62,657 bases of DNA from Cryomorphaceae bacterium. GTDB lineage: Bacteria; Bacteroidota; Bacteroidia; Flavobacteriales_D; Crocinitomicaceae. The stretch spans positions 1 to 62,657 of the forward strand of contig JAIXUE010000015.1 of assembly GCA_027483605.1 (NCBI GenBank), read 5' to 3'. The position numbers and the translations under genes are program-made. Shown here piece by piece: positions 27,664-37,558 of this stretch (its first letter is position 1; the number at the start of each line of letters is the position of its first letter). Under the pieces are notes generated by a model. That model was not told where the DNA came from. It ran no database searches and saw only the letters and a list, made by a program, of their open reading frames with translations.

Positions 27664-28789
27664 ATTGAAAAACTTGGAGCAAAGCCCATACGTTTATCTT
27701 GTTTGCGGAGAAGCCTCCGGCGACCTCCATGCAGCCAATTTAGTGGCAGCTTGGAAAGCCATCAACCCTCAAATAACCTTCAAGGCTTGGGGCGGAGATC
27801 GTTTGCGTGAACGAGGCGTTGAGCTAGAACAACACATCAGCGCCATGAGTTTCATGGGCTTCATAGAAGTTATTCAGAATTTAGGGACCATCCGCCGTCA
27901 GTTCAAGCAGCTTCAAAAATCCTTATTGGTTCAAAAGCCAGATTTACTTGTGCTTGTAGATTACCCTGGCTTCAATCTCCGAATGGCTAAATGGGCACAT
28001 GCCCAAGGTATTAAAGTGTTGTATTACATTTCTCCTACTGTATGGGCCTGGAAGCAAAATAGAGTCTACAAGATTCAAAAGTATGTGACCAAAATGTACT
28101 GTATTTTGCCATTTGAAGCTGAGTTTTATGCCAAATTCGGGATTGAGGTAGCGTATTTTGGACATCCTTTACAAGACGAAATCCTCAGCTACAGGGCTAA
28201 AGAAACCAGTCAACTTTCTTTTTCTCAACCTATTCTTGCCCTGCTACCAGGCTCAAGACGCCAAGAATTAGCCAAGAAACTGCCGCTCATGTTGGCTGCA
28301 ACTGCACCCTTCAAGGATACCCATCAAATCGTGGTGGCTTGTGCACAGTCCATACCAATTTCAGTTTATGAAGCGTATTGTTTGCAACACGACGTCTTTC
28401 TTTGTAAGGCACACACTTATGATATTCTTTCCAAAGCTGAACTTGCTTTAGTGACCTCAGGTACTGCAACGCTTGAAACAGCCTTGTTTAGTGTGCCTCA
28501 AGTGGTTTGTTACAGAGGTTCGGCACTTTCCATTTGGTTGGCAAGAAAATTGGTTCAAATCAAATACATATCTCTGGTCAACTTGATCCTCGACAAAAAT
28601 GCTGTGCCAGAACTCATTCAGGAAGATTGCACAGTTGAAAATATGCAAAATGCACTCAAGCAAATCATGCCTGGTCAACAACAACGAGCGGAGCAACTTG
28701 CAAATTATGAGCAACTCCAAGGTTTATTGAAACAATCAGGGGTGAGCTCGCGTATTGCACATTCCATGAATTCTTATTTGACACCTTGA
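27647..28789 (+). CDS. lpxB: Lipid-A-disaccharide synthase
   Basis: Glycosyltransferase (GT19) joining UDP-2,3-diacylglucosamine and lipid X to give the lipid A disaccharide. About 380 residues. CGEASGDLHAANL near the N-terminus, PTVWAWKQNRVYKI in the middle, and LLPGSRRQEL and SGTATLETAL in the C-terminal half are family signatures. No ATG is available at the N-terminus. A TTG at 27647 overlaps the previous gene by 17 bases; a TTG at 27665, just after that gene's stop, is an equally good start. Confidence 0.95.
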   Translation: MSASFKLKNLEQSPYVYLVCGEASGDLHAANLVAAWKAINPQITFKAWGGDRLRERGVELEQHISAMSFMGFIEVIQNLGTIRRQFKQLQKSLLVQKPDLLVLVDYPGFNLRMAKWAHAQGIKVLYYISPTVWAWKQNRVYKIQKYVTKMYCILPFEAEFYAKFGIEVAYFGHPLQDEILSYRAKETSQLSFSQPILALLPGSRRQELAKKLPLMLAATAPFKDTHQIVVACAQSIPISVYEAYCLQHDVFLCKAHTYDILSKAELALVTSGTATLETALFSVPQVVCYRGSALSIWLARKLVQIKYISLVNLILDKNAVPELIQEDCTVENMQNALKQIMPGQQQRAEQLANYEQLQGLLKQSGVSSRIAHSMNSYLTP

Positions 28790-29937
28790 AACTGATCAGT
28801 GCTATATTTTTTTTAGTCGTGTTTTGGGGTCTTTCTCATGCTCAAAACCTAAGAATTGGTCTGTATGCAGGTATGAGCGTAAAAGAGTTTCAATTGTCAA
28901 TTGCAAGCGGTGCTTACCTGCTTACGGCAACCATGCCAGATGGTCATATTGAAACGTTGGCTCTCCAAACCTTAGCGCAGGGAAAATTCAAATGCAATGG
29001 TACATTTGTTCAGTTTTATCAGGGTGGCGTTCTGCGTTTAGAGGCCATTCAGATGGAACTGCTGCAGTTGGCACATGAAGACTTTTGCAACTGGTCTGTT
29101 CCTGCAATTTCAGCCAAAACACGAGCTTACGAGGGTAGTTTTGAGCTACGTGTGAGTAAAGGAAGTTTGTCTTTAGTGAATAACATCCCGATAGAAACAT
29201 ATTTAGAAGGTGTGGTTGCTTGTGAAGGTGGCCCGGGGCATCAAAAAGCATATTATCAAGCCCAAGCTGTAATTTCGAGAACCTACGCCCTTCAGAACCA
29301 GTCGCGTCATCAAAAAGAGGGTTTTGACCTTTGTGATCGCGTTCATTGTCAGGCATATTTGCACAAACGAACCGGTTCAGCACTCATCGATACCGCTGTT
29401 TTTCAGACGAACTCTATTGTGCTTTTGAATGCATCAGGGCAATATTATCCAACTTTTTTTCATGCGAATTGTGGAGGGCAAACTTGTGAACCTCAAGATG
29501 TGTGGAATGAAAAAATCGACGGGCTTTACACATTTAAGGATACTTTTTGTGTGCACACCAAACAGGCCACATGGGTTAAAAGTATTCCGCTACAAACCTG
29601 GACAAACTTTCTGTCCAAGCAATATGGTTTTCCTTTAACGGATTCGCTCAGTAACGCACTCTTGCAAGAGTTCAGACAACCTGTCAGAAGCGCGTTTTAC
29701 TTGCACCCGATTTACGGCATACCCATGCGTGATTTAAGAGAACAATTCAAACTGAAGTCCAGCTTTTTTGACGCAGTAGTTGTTGGTGAAGAGGTGATCC
29801 TATACGGTAAGGGTTTTGGCCATGGAGTTGGGCTCTGCCAAGAAGGCGCGATGCAAATGGCAAAAAAAGGCTATACTTTTGATCAAATACTAGGCTTTTA
29901 TTACCCAGGAGCCAAATTGTCGGAAGCAGCAGAATAA
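28786..29937 (+). CDS. SpoIID/LytB-domain protein, secreted
   Basis: Protein of 383 residues with a signal peptide (1-19, SHA-Q), starting at a TTG whose last bases overlap the lpxB stop (TTGA). The SpoIID domain is clear: ETYLEGVVACEGG, QAQAVISRTYALQN, and a C-terminal GFGHGVGLCQEGAMQMA with FYYPGAKL. In spore-formers SpoIID is a lytic transglycosylase acting on denuded glycan. Here there is no sporulation context, so it is probably a cell-wall remodelling enzyme or amidase enhancer. Confidence 0.9.
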   Translation: MKLISAIFFLVVFWGLSHAQNLRIGLYAGMSVKEFQLSIASGAYLLTATMPDGHIETLALQTLAQGKFKCNGTFVQFYQGGVLRLEAIQMELLQLAHEDFCNWSVPAISAKTRAYEGSFELRVSKGSLSLVNNIPIETYLEGVVACEGGPGHQKAYYQAQAVISRTYALQNQSRHQKEGFDLCDRVHCQAYLHKRTGSALIDTAVFQTNSIVLLNASGQYYPTFFHANCGGQTCEPQDVWNEKIDGLYTFKDTFCVHTKQATWVKSIPLQTWTNFLSKQYGFPLTDSLSNALLQEFRQPVRSAFYLHPIYGIPMRDLREQFKLKSSFFDAVVVGEEVILYGKGFGHGVGLCQEGAMQMAKKGYTFDQILGFYYPGAKLSEAAE

Positions 29938-29961
29938 GGTAGTTTTCTGCCGTCTCAAATT

Positions 29962-30246
29962 TTATTTTTTGGTCACTACAAAGATTTCTTCGTCGTCTCG
30001 TTTGAAAAATTTCTCAGAACGTGCATAGGCTTCAAGCTCATTGAGGTGATGTAAACGATAAAGTGTTTTTTTGGTTTCCTTGAGTTGCTTACTCATTTGT
30101 GCATCTTGCTGCTCTATTTGAGAAAGCTTTCTTTTCTGTCGGATCAAAGTAAAAACATCCCAATCATCTAAAAAGAGGAAGTAAATGCCAAACACCAAGC
30201 TAGTGAGGACGTATTTATTCTTTAGCCAATTAGGAATGCGTTGCAT
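29962..30246 (-). CDS. Septum formation initiator (FtsB/DivIC-like)
   Basis: Protein of 94 residues: a short cytoplasmic start, one membrane helix (about 12-30), a coiled coil (about 35-68, RKLSQIEQQDAQMSKQLKE), and a C-terminal EAYARSEKFFKRDDEEIFVV segment typical of the FtsB/DivIC family. It should help assemble the division complex with FtsL/FtsQ-type proteins. It lies 9 bases downstream of the 30256-31395 gene in the same direction. Confidence 0.85.
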   Translation of the reverse strand: MQRIPNWLKNKYVLTSLVFGIYFLFLDDWDVFTLIRQKRKLSQIEQQDAQMSKQLKETKKTLYRLHHLNELEAYARSEKFFKRDDEEIFVVTKK

Positions 30247-30255
30247 GTTGTGTGC

Positions 30256-31395
30256 TTATTGTTCAGAAAAACTGTTGTATTTCTTTTCGTAGTAAGCAAT
30301 CCATTCTTTGTCGTACTCGAACCATTTTTCTGCTTTTTTAAGCATAGGTCTTGCATTGACAGTACTGCTATCTCTTTTCATCAGTGCTTGTGAACTCAAA
30401 ATCAGGCCCACACACAAAGCATCTTTATCGGCTTGTGTCCAATTTTCAAAGTCTTTATCAGTGAGGTTCATAAGGTTCGGAAGCTCTGTTTTCCAAATCA
30501 AGTTGGCTGTTTTGGCATCGCGGTTATTGTAACGGACCGCCGCTTCGATCAATTTGATCCCCATTGGGTTTCTTGTGATGCTACTGTATGATTCGCAAGC
30601 ATCTAAAATTTCTGCGAGTGTTTCAGCTGTTTTGTCTTTGTTTTCGTTGCTGTAAACAACCGGATAACCATCTTCTTCTTCCAAGATGTAACGAACGCCA
30701 TTATTGAGTAGTTCGAGCTGAAAGCCGTTGAGCCACATTTTGTGAATGGGCATCTTGAAAACGCCGTTTTCGTCGCGCTCAATTGCTGTTGCACAAGCAG
30801 TGATCGCCTCTTCGAAAGGATCTTGGATCATGGGGTCTTTGAGGTCCTTGCGGTAAACACCATAAAGACCTTTTGCCAAAAAGATGTATGGAGTAGGGTC
30901 GTTGGCATATTTTTCTTTGACGGTGTAGTCTCCTGAACGCTTGACTAGCTTGATAAAGTTGGAGTCTGCATGTAGCTGTGTGAGTTCGTCGAGGTTGTTG
31001 GTGACCGTAATGAAGTTGTCGTTATCTACTGATATATCAAATTCTTCTTCTTCAATTTCACCGTTCTTTAAGGTTTTTTTCACTGCATAAGTCACGTTTA
31101 ACGAAACGGAATAGTTGCCCACACGCTTGAAGTTAACTTCAATAATATCGCTCTTTTCATCGCCTTTTGCGAAGTCCCAATCTTTGCCTTTGACGCCAGA
31201 GATGACCCATTCAGTGCTTACTTTTTTGGTGCCTGCAGGCGTAAACATACTGCGCATTTCAACAGAAGTGTTACCACCTTTTTCATCGTCTAGGGTGATA
31301 ACGCGTTTGGATTCTTTGAGTTGAAGCGTTGGTTTTTGGGCCAAGAGTGAACTACTTAAGATTAAACTCAGGAAGGATAGCAAAAAAAGTTTCAT
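30256..31395 (-). CDS. Secreted protein of unknown function
   Basis: Protein of 379 residues from the ATG at 31395, which sits directly before a good signal peptide (LLSFLSLILSSSLLA-Q). An upstream in-frame ATG at 31428 would bury that signal. Residues about 25-130 are beta-rich and look PKD/Ig-like (VEMRSMFTPAGTKKVSTEWVI, quoted in part). The rest is mainly helical, with ten or so short helices resembling TPR-like repeats. Conserved-looking motifs are not recognised. Co-directional with the FtsB-like gene, so a periplasmic or envelope role is plausible. Confidence 0.75.
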   Translation of the reverse strand: MKLFLLSFLSLILSSSLLAQKPTLQLKESKRVITLDDEKGGNTSVEMRSMFTPAGTKKVSTEWVISGVKGKDWDFAKGDEKSDIIEVNFKRVGNYSVSLNVTYAVKKTLKNGEIEEEEFDISVDNDNFITVTNNLDELTQLHADSNFIKLVKRSGDYTVKEKYANDPTPYIFLAKGLYGVYRKDLKDPMIQDPFEEAITACATAIERDENGVFKMPIHKMWLNGFQLELLNNGVRYILEEEDGYPVVYSNENKDKTAETLAEILDACESYSSITRNPMGIKLIEAAVRYNNRDAKTANLIWKTELPNLMNLTDKDFENWTQADKDALCVGLILSSQALMKRDSSTVNARPMLKKAEKWFEYDKEWIAYYEKKYNSFSEQ

Positions 31396-31450
31396 TGGTG
31401 TTGGTTTTAACATGTTGAATCTAGTCAATTCTCTTCGAAATTAATAAAAT

Positions 31451-33505
31451 TTATTGATGGCTCTTGATCAATAGGTGCAAGATTTCTTGGGCGGCCAATG
31501 CAATCTTTGTGCCAGGACCATAAATACCGAACACACCGGCTTTGTATAAGTGGGCATAATCTTGTTGTGGAATAACCCCCCCAGCTACTACCATGATGTC
31601 TGATCGCCCTTCGTTTTGCAAAGCTTCAATCACTGCTGGCACCAACGTTTTGTGCCCAGCGGCGAGCGATGAAACACCCACAATATGCACATCGTTTTCA
31701 ATGGCTTGTTTGGCTGCTTCTTGAGGCGTTTGAAAGAGCGGCCCAATATCTACATCAAAACCGATATCGGCAAATGAACTCGCAATCACTTTGGCGCCGC
31801 GGTCGTGTCCGTCTTGGCCCATTTTGGCAATCATGATGCGCGGTCGGCGGCCTTCAAGTTCAATAAATTCATCGAGTAAGGCCTTGGCTTGGATAAAATC
31901 TTTATCGTTCATAATTTCTTTTGCATAAACGCCGCTAATGCTTCGGATTTTTGCTTGGTAACGGCCGTACACTTCTTCAAGTGCGTCGGAGATTTCACCG
32001 AGCGTACAACGTGCCTTGGCACAACGCACAGCGATTTCCAGCAAATTAGCTCCACCTTCAGCAGCTTGTTTCAATTCACTCAACAGTGCTTCCACCTCTT
32101 GCGTATTGCGTTGGGCTTTGATTTGTTGCAATCTTTCAATTTGCGCTCGTCTTACTTCGGTGTTGTCAACTTCTCGAATTTCGATCTGACTTTCCTCTTT
32201 GGTCTGGTAACGATTGACTCCAACGATGATCTCGTGGCCAGCGTCTATGCGCGCTTGTTTTTTGGCAGCAGCTTCCTCAATTCGCATTTTAGGAAGTCCT
32301 GTTTCAATCGCTTTGGCCATGCCCCCTAAGTTTTCGATTTCGGTGATCAGTTCCCAGGCTTCATCAATGAGTTCTTGCGTGCGTTTTTCTAAGGCCTCAC
32401 TGCCAGCATAAGGATCAATAAATTGCGTGATTCCTGTTTCTTTTTGTAAATATATTTGGGTGTTGCGAGCAATGCGGGCAGAAAAATCAGTGGGTAAGGC
32501 AATGGCTTCATCTAAAGCATTGGTGTGTAAAGATTGTGTTCCGCCCAAAGCAGCTGATAAAGCTTCTAGACAGGTGCGTGCGACATTATTAAAAGGATCT
32601 TGTTCGGTCAAGGACCAACCAGAAGTCTGGCAGTGGGTGCGCAATGCTAAAGATTTGCTACTTGTTGGTTTAAATTGTTCAACAAGTTTAGCCCAAAGCA
32701 CACGTCCTGCTCTGAGCTTAGCAACTTCAGTGAGGTGATCCATGCCAATGGCCCAGAAAAAACTGAGTCGTGGAGCGAAATCATCAATAGCCAGACCCGC
32801 ATTTAGACCTGTTCGGATGTATTCCAAGCCATCAGCTAGCGTATAAGCTAATTCGATGGCAGCGGTGGCTCCCGCTTCGTGCATGTGATAGCCCGAAATA
32901 GAAATAGAATTAAACTTGGGCATGTTTGCAGAAGTGTAAGCAAATATATCTGCGATGATGCGCATCGAGGGAGCTGGCGGATATATGTAAGTGTTGCGCA
33001 CCATGAATTCTTTGAGAATGTCGTTTTGTATGGTGCCGCTCAATTGTTCGCTACTGACACCTTGTTCGTGCGCACTGGCAATATAAAAGGCCATAATAGG
33101 CAAAACGGCACCGTTCATGGTCATCGAGACGGACATTTCTTGTAGCGGAATTTGATCAAAGAGCATTTTCATGTCTTCGATGGAGTCAATAGCTACACCT
33201 GCTTTTCCGACATCACCAAGGACGCGTTCGTGATCGGAGTCGTAGCCTCTGTGGGTCGCTAAATCGAAGGCCACACTCAGGCCCTTTTGACCTGCTGCCA
33301 AATTGCGTCTGTAAAAAGCATTGGATGCGGCTGCGGTTGAAAAGCCTGCGTATTGTCTAATTGTCCAAGGCTTTGAAAGATACATAGACGCGTATGGTCC
33401 GCCCAAGAATGGCGCTAAACCAGATCGATATACCTGTGGCTGTGCCTCGTGGGTTAATTCAGCCCAATTGAGGTTGCGGTATGATTGGAGTTCTTTTCTA
33501 GGCAT
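31451..33505 (-). CDS. mutB: Methylmalonyl-CoA mutase, large subunit
   Basis: Adenosylcobalamin-dependent enzyme interconverting (R)-methylmalonyl-CoA and succinyl-CoA; 684 residues. The N-terminal TIM barrel (about 1-520) carries the substrate-binding [11 protein letters not shown] and the [22 protein letters not shown] region (quoted in part). The C-terminal B12 domain has the D565-x-H567-xx-G570 motif that binds cobalt through His. Its ATG overlaps the stop of the small-subunit gene (ATGA). No cobalamin riboswitch, epimerase or MeaB chaperone gene is adjacent. Confidence 0.97.
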   Translation of the reverse strand: MPRKELQSYRNLNWAELTHEAQPQVYRSGLAPFLGGPYASMYLSKPWTIRQYAGFSTAAASNAFYRRNLAAGQKGLSVAFDLATHRGYDSDHERVLGDVGKAGVAIDSIEDMKMLFDQIPLQEMSVSMTMNGAVLPIMAFYIASAHEQGVSSEQLSGTIQNDILKEFMVRNTYIYPPAPSMRIIADIFAYTSANMPKFNSISISGYHMHEAGATAAIELAYTLADGLEYIRTGLNAGLAIDDFAPRLSFFWAIGMDHLTEVAKLRAGRVLWAKLVEQFKPTSSKSLALRTHCQTSGWSLTEQDPFNNVARTCLEALSAALGGTQSLHTNALDEAIALPTDFSARIARNTQIYLQKETGITQFIDPYAGSEALEKRTQELIDEAWELITEIENLGGMAKAIETGLPKMRIEEAAAKKQARIDAGHEIIVGVNRYQTKEESQIEIREVDNTEVRRAQIERLQQIKAQRNTQEVEALLSELKQAAEGGANLLEIAVRCAKARCTLGEISDALEEVYGRYQAKIRSISGVYAKEIMNDKDFIQAKALLDEFIELEGRRPRIMIAKMGQDGHDRGAKVIASSFADIGFDVDIGPLFQTPQEAAKQAIENDVHIVGVSSLAAGHKTLVPAVIEALQNEGRSDIMVVAGGVIPQQDYAHLYKAGVFGIYGPGTKIALAAQEILHLLIKSHQ

Positions 33506-34704
33506 CAGTTGGCGAGTTTTTCAAAAATTAAATAAGGCAGGCCTAAAGCGATTGGAGCTTCAGCCCAATTGACTTTTGGGGCGTCAAATTCATTTGCATA
33601 GGCATTGATCCCAATCAGTAAGGTTTTGCCAGATTGAAACTGTTCTGTTCGCAATTGGCGTGTCTTTTGGACATGGCCGAGCATCATTTGGGTGGCTTGT
33701 TCTGGTAGGGCGTCAAGTTCGCAAAGGATCTCCCAGCTTTTTTGAGTAATTTGCAGGGTGAGCTGCTCGATAGCATAGGCATTTTGAAGTGGATCTTGTG
33801 GGCTTGCAAGGTGTGCCTCGTCGCTCAAAAGATTGGCAATATTGAGTGCCATGCGCTGCCCAAAAGCACTCGCTCCGACTGAGCTAAGGGTATCGTAAGG
33901 CTGTATGCAAATAAAATGTGCGCCACCCATTACTGCACTCAGTCCTTCAGTTGACATCCGCAATAAATTGGTGTACGGATCTCGAAGACTTTTATTGCAA
34001 AAGCCAGTTTTTGCGAGGGGTATCAAGTTGATGTGAACCTCATGGATTTTGGCAAGTTGTGTAACGAGGTGTTGTAGGGCCCTAAATTTGGCAATTTCAA
34101 CCAAATATTCTTGACCAACACCCAGTTCAAAATACAGCTCAATGTCTTGTGGCTGCTCCTCGAGCTGCTGTTGCAATTCATAAAGTCCTTGTGCAAGCTC
34201 AGTACTGCAATTGGCTCCAATTTGTTGGATGTCAAAAGTGCTGATGAAATTCTTGTCGTTGCCATAACGACGCAAAGCAATGCACTGTGCAGCCTTAGCT
34301 GCTCCGACCATTTGTTCAAAATGAGCAAAGGCTGCAGCGCTGTCAAAACAAAGCAAACAACTGATGTATTCCACTTCAATATTTGCAAGTAGCTGCTCAT
34401 AGTTGGTCTGTGTAGAAGTGTTGTCGATATAAACGGCATCAGCGCCTTGCATCAGCGCAGATAGCATGGTGGCATTACTCTGTGTTTCCGTGTGGGCACT
34501 GACCGAAACCATTCGCTTCCATGTAGTGGGTGAACTCAGTGTCTTGCGAAGTTGCGGTTCTTCAAGCGAGGTAAGAGAAAAGGACAATTCTTCAACGGAA
34601 GAATGGTATTGCAAAAGTGCGGTGTTTTCCTTGAGTTCTTTGTGTAATTGTGCTTGCCAAGAGCTCAACGAATTGGCTGAAAAGGGGATGGAAACTTTGG
34701 ACAT
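33505..34704 (-). CDS. mutA: Methylmalonyl-CoA mutase, small subunit
   Basis: Catalytically inactive partner of the heterodimeric mutase, 399 residues from the ATG at 34704; an ATG at 34722 in frame lies in the promoter. It keeps the barrel fold features ([22 protein letters not shown], quoted in part; [14 protein letters not shown]) but lacks the C-terminal B12 domain with its DxHxxG motif, as expected for this subunit. A TATATTTG -7 box lies 15 bases upstream. Confidence 0.92.
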   Translation of the reverse strand: MSKVSIPFSANSLSSWQAQLHKELKENTALLQYHSSVEELSFSLTSLEEPQLRKTLSSPTTWKRMVSVSAHTETQSNATMLSALMQGADAVYIDNTSTQTNYEQLLANIEVEYISCLLCFDSAAAFAHFEQMVGAAKAAQCIALRRYGNDKNFISTFDIQQIGANCSTELAQGLYELQQQLEEQPQDIELYFELGVGQEYLVEIAKFRALQHLVTQLAKIHEVHINLIPLAKTGFCNKSLRDPYTNLLRMSTEGLSAVMGGAHFICIQPYDTLSSVGASAFGQRMALNIANLLSDEAHLASPQDPLQNAYAIEQLTLQITQKSWEILCELDALPEQATQMMLGHVQKTRQLRTEQFQSGKTLLIGINAYANEFDAPKVNWAEAPIALGLPYLIFEKLAN

Positions 34705-34719
34705 AAAAATAAGTGTCCT

Positions 34720-34727
34720 CAAATATA
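34720..34727 (-). promoter_or_regulatory. -7 box of the mutA-mutB operon
   Basis: TATATTTG on the minus strand, 15 bases before the mutA ATG. Predicted leader of only about ten bases. Confidence 0.5.
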
Positions 34728-34782
34728 CTGAATCTCTTGTTTAAGTGCTGAATTTACTGAACCCGAAGCAGGTGCCCAGCGC

Positions 34783-34790
34783 TAATTTTG
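34783..34790 (+). promoter_or_regulatory. -7 box adjacent to the start of the 34795 gene
   Basis: TAATTTTG ends four bases before the ATG at 34795, predicting a leaderless transcript. Confidence 0.5.
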
Positions 34791-34794
34791 GACT

Positions 34795-35571
34795 ATGTCT
34801 AGGTCGCTTATACTCATCTTTTTCTTGTTTGGTTATCAAATTGAAGCAAGGCCTCAACTTTTTTCAGGTGCTCAAAAATTTTTGCTACCCACCAATCTTC
34901 TTAACGCTCTTGATCAAAATCAACAACAGCTCAATCCTGCAGCTAGCCACTCAAAAGCGCAGAAAGGGTTTCAAATTTATGCCAGCGCACCTTTCCAAAT
35001 CCCAAACTTAAATGGCGCACATTTCAGCTACTTTTATCGCTACAAACAAATCGCAATTTACCACGAGCTCAGTGGCGTCATGCATCCTGCTAGCCAATTG
35101 TTTCAGACAGCTCACGCACTTGCACTTACTCCTTATCCTGGTTTGCGCATCGGTTTAGGATTACAGCTTCAGCTGCTGACACAACCGAGTTTTTATGGCA
35201 ATGTACTGGTCGGCAGTGCTCGCCTGGGTTGTCAGTACCAATTGAACAAACAGCAATATTTAGCACTCGTGATCAATGAAATTGGTCGGCCTGCGCAGCA
35301 GCAAATAAGTTTAGAACATGTTTTATCACTAGACGAGCACTTGTATTTTGCACAAGGTTTCTCTTGGAATCCGCAATTCAAACCCAGTGCTTATCTCGCG
35401 ATCATCCAAAAATTGAAGGGCGCAAAACTTCAATTTACTTGTGGTTTATTCCCACAATCTTTTGCCTTCTCTGTTGCCGTTTCAACAAAGCAAAAATTCA
35501 CTTGGCTTATCGGGCAAACTTGGCAAAGCTCACACGGTCTTTCATTTCAAATCGGATTCAACTTTCGCTAA
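34795..35571 (+). CDS. Putative outer-membrane protein
   Basis: Protein of 258 residues with a probable signal peptide (1-18) and a beta-rich remainder of alternating aromatic/polar strands (GAHFSYFYRYKQIAIYHELS, FSVAVSTKQKFTWLIG) ending FQIGFNFR, typical of outer-membrane barrels with a C-terminal aromatic. It resembles the PorP/SprF-like class only in general layout. Its stop codon overlaps the next start by one base (TAATG), so the two outer-membrane proteins are probably made together. Confidence 0.75.
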   Translation: MSRSLILIFFLFGYQIEARPQLFSGAQKFLLPTNLLNALDQNQQQLNPAASHSKAQKGFQIYASAPFQIPNLNGAHFSYFYRYKQIAIYHELSGVMHPASQLFQTAHALALTPYPGLRIGLGLQLQLLTQPSFYGNVLVGSARLGCQYQLNKQQYLALVINEIGRPAQQQISLEHVLSLDEHLYFAQGFSWNPQFKPSAYLAIIQKLKGAKLQFTCGLFPQSFAFSVAVSTKQKFTWLIGQTWQSSHGLSFQIGFNFR

Positions 35572-37460
35572 TGCGTTTATGCTACTTTTTTATCTTAATG
35601 ACAATTCAACTTGTTGCACGCGCTCAACTCCACGTCTTGCCAATGGAACAAGTGACTATACCCGTAGTGGCCTCCGAACTCGAAAATCTTGTTGCCTCTC
35701 AGCTGATATCGCAGCAAGATGCACAACAACTCTCACTTTTTTTTGAACGAGGCGGGACGGTTCAGCAGTTATTTCAATTACAAGGTTTGCTCTTAAGTGA
35801 TCTGTCTACTGTTGTAGAGCTCTGCACTCATTTGTTTGCTCCAATCTCCAAGCGAAAGCAACAGCATTTTTCTTGGTCTACATCCGATTTGCGTTATGAA
35901 GTGCAGTTTAATTTCCCACAGCTGATCATTAGCCAACAGGGTTTGTCAATTTTGAAAGATAGTACTCATTTAGGTCCGGCATTTGCTTGTCAACAACGTT
36001 TGTCTTTGTCTGCTCAATCTTGGCGCTTTGGCGCGCAACTCGCCAAAGATGCGGGTGAACCCATTTGGCAACAACAGCCTTCAAAAGGCATAGATTTTAT
36101 GTCGGCTTATGCCACTTGGTTAAATCCAAATCAAAACAAGGTCTTGCAAAAAATGACGGCAGGGGCTTATCAAGTGCAATGGGGGCAAGGTTTGCAACTT
36201 TGGAGTTCACGAGGTCTTGGTAAAAGCATTGATTTATTACAGTTGGCCAAAAATCCTTTGGGGATCAAACCCTATCAAGGTCGAGATGAACAGCGTTTTT
36301 TACAAGGCGTTGCCGGAGCACTACATATTGCTCATTTTGAACTGCTGTATTTGGCTTCATTCAAATACAACGACTTGCGGCCCCAACTGGACACCCTTCA
36401 AGAAGAAATCAACTTTTCTTATACCTCGGGTTTGCACCGAACGCCCTCAGAAATTGCCAAAAGAAAGCAAGGACAAGAGCAGCTTTACGGAATTGGTTTG
36501 CGCCGCAAGACCAATTTGTGGCAATATGGCATGCTTGTCTTATATCAAGAATTGAAAGGGCGTTCCTTTTTAGACACTATTTTGACTCCAAGTCCCTCAA
36601 ATAAATTAGCTTTTTGGAGTCTTGGTGCATATGCGCAAGGTACTTGGCGGCAGTTTTACTACTATGCTGAATGCGCCGCAGTACTTGATAAAGAGCATTC
36701 ATTTTACCAGTCTAGCGCTTGTAATTTGGCGTTTGTATATCATTTGGACAGTAAGTTAGAATTGGGTTTGCATCTGCGTAATTACGGACCCTTTTATCGT
36801 GCTTTTTACGCCAATCCAATCAGCAACACCACGAGTGGTGCCAATGAACGTGGCTGCATATTTCAATTGAAATGGCAGCTTCAAAAAGCACTGGTTTTAA
36901 AGTTATCGACAGAATACCTCAACATTCCTCATCTGATCAATGCGCAACAATTTCCCAGGTCTATGAGCGAACAACGAATTTTGATTCACTTCCAGCCTTC
37001 CAAAAAACGGGTTTTGAGTGCTCAGCTTGCTTGCCGTAGCCTTGAGCATCAGCGAGCCCAACTGAGGTCTTCTCTTACTGCTGAACTCAAGATTTCAGAG
37101 AGTGAAAGCATCTGTGCTTCAGTTCAATTCAATACGATTCTTCCAGTTCAAAGTTTAAGTCGACATGTAGAGCTTTCTTGGCAGCATGCTCCGCTATCTT
37201 CAGTATTTCGTTTTGAGTTTATATATGGCCTGTATCAAGTTCCTGCCAATGCGCCGCTGCTTTACAGCTATCCTTATTTACTAGGTTTTGGCGCTCAAAC
37301 CATGCTGCTCAACGGAATCGGTTCTTATTTAAATGGCGCAATGAAGATTTCTTTTGAATCGGATTGGCAATTAGGAATTATGGTCGGTTGCAAACAAGCT
37401 TTGAGCCCCACTAGTGTTCAAAAAATACAAGGTGCAATTCGGCTGCAGAAACAATTTTAA
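35571..37460 (+). CDS. Outer-membrane protein with helix-hairpin-helix-like N-terminus
   Basis: Protein of 629 residues from the ATG at 35571; the frame is open upstream but that part overlaps the previous gene. A signal peptide ends at ARA-Q. Residues about 30-85 are helical (ASELENLVASQLISQQDAQQ, ERGGTVQQLFQLQGL), resembling paired helix-hairpin-helix units. The rest (about 100-629) has the strand pattern of a large barrel with WGQGLQLWSSRGLGKS-type turns. This combination is known as a Bacteroidota outer-membrane family of unknown function. Sequence is Gln-rich and fast-evolving in appearance. Confidence 0.75.
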   Translation: MRLCYFFILMTIQLVARAQLHVLPMEQVTIPVVASELENLVASQLISQQDAQQLSLFFERGGTVQQLFQLQGLLLSDLSTVVELCTHLFAPISKRKQQHFSWSTSDLRYEVQFNFPQLIISQQGLSILKDSTHLGPAFACQQRLSLSAQSWRFGAQLAKDAGEPIWQQQPSKGIDFMSAYATWLNPNQNKVLQKMTAGAYQVQWGQGLQLWSSRGLGKSIDLLQLAKNPLGIKPYQGRDEQRFLQGVAGALHIAHFELLYLASFKYNDLRPQLDTLQEEINFSYTSGLHRTPSEIAKRKQGQEQLYGIGLRRKTNLWQYGMLVLYQELKGRSFLDTILTPSPSNKLAFWSLGAYAQGTWRQFYYYAECAAVLDKEHSFYQSSACNLAFVYHLDSKLELGLHLRNYGPFYRAFYANPISNTTSGANERGCIFQLKWQLQKALVLKLSTEYLNIPHLINAQQFPRSMSEQRILIHFQPSKKRVLSAQLACRSLEHQRAQLRSSLTAELKISESESICASVQFNTILPVQSLSRHVELSWQHAPLSSVFRFEFIYGLYQVPANAPLLYSYPYLLGFGAQTMLLNGIGSYLNGAMKISFESDWQLGIMVGCKQALSPTSVQKIQGAIRLQKQF

Positions 37461-37511
37461 CTTTTTTTCCAAAATCGTGTACCAAAATAAAAAAATGTGC
37501 GTTATCCCGAA

Positions 37512-37531
37512 AAGAGGACTGCAAGCCTCTT
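37512..37531 (+). other. Stem-loop upstream of the second ECF sigma gene
   Basis: AAGAGG (37512-37517) pairs with CCTCTT (37526-37531) around an 8-base loop. No T-run follows, so it is not a classical terminator; it could be an mRNA-leader structure. The remaining 37461-37558 shows no recognised promoter. Confidence 0.3.
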
Positions 37532-37558
37532 CTGCTAAACTCCTTAAAACCAAAGACT

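Noticed and set aside
34705..34794. Cobalamin riboswitch before the mutase genes
   Set aside because: The whole divergent gap is 90 bases and contains two promoter boxes; there is no room and no B12-box-like sequence.
35364..35570. Upstream extension of the 629-residue outer-membrane protein
   Set aside because: It overlaps the preceding gene in another frame and would bury the signal peptide that starts at 35571.
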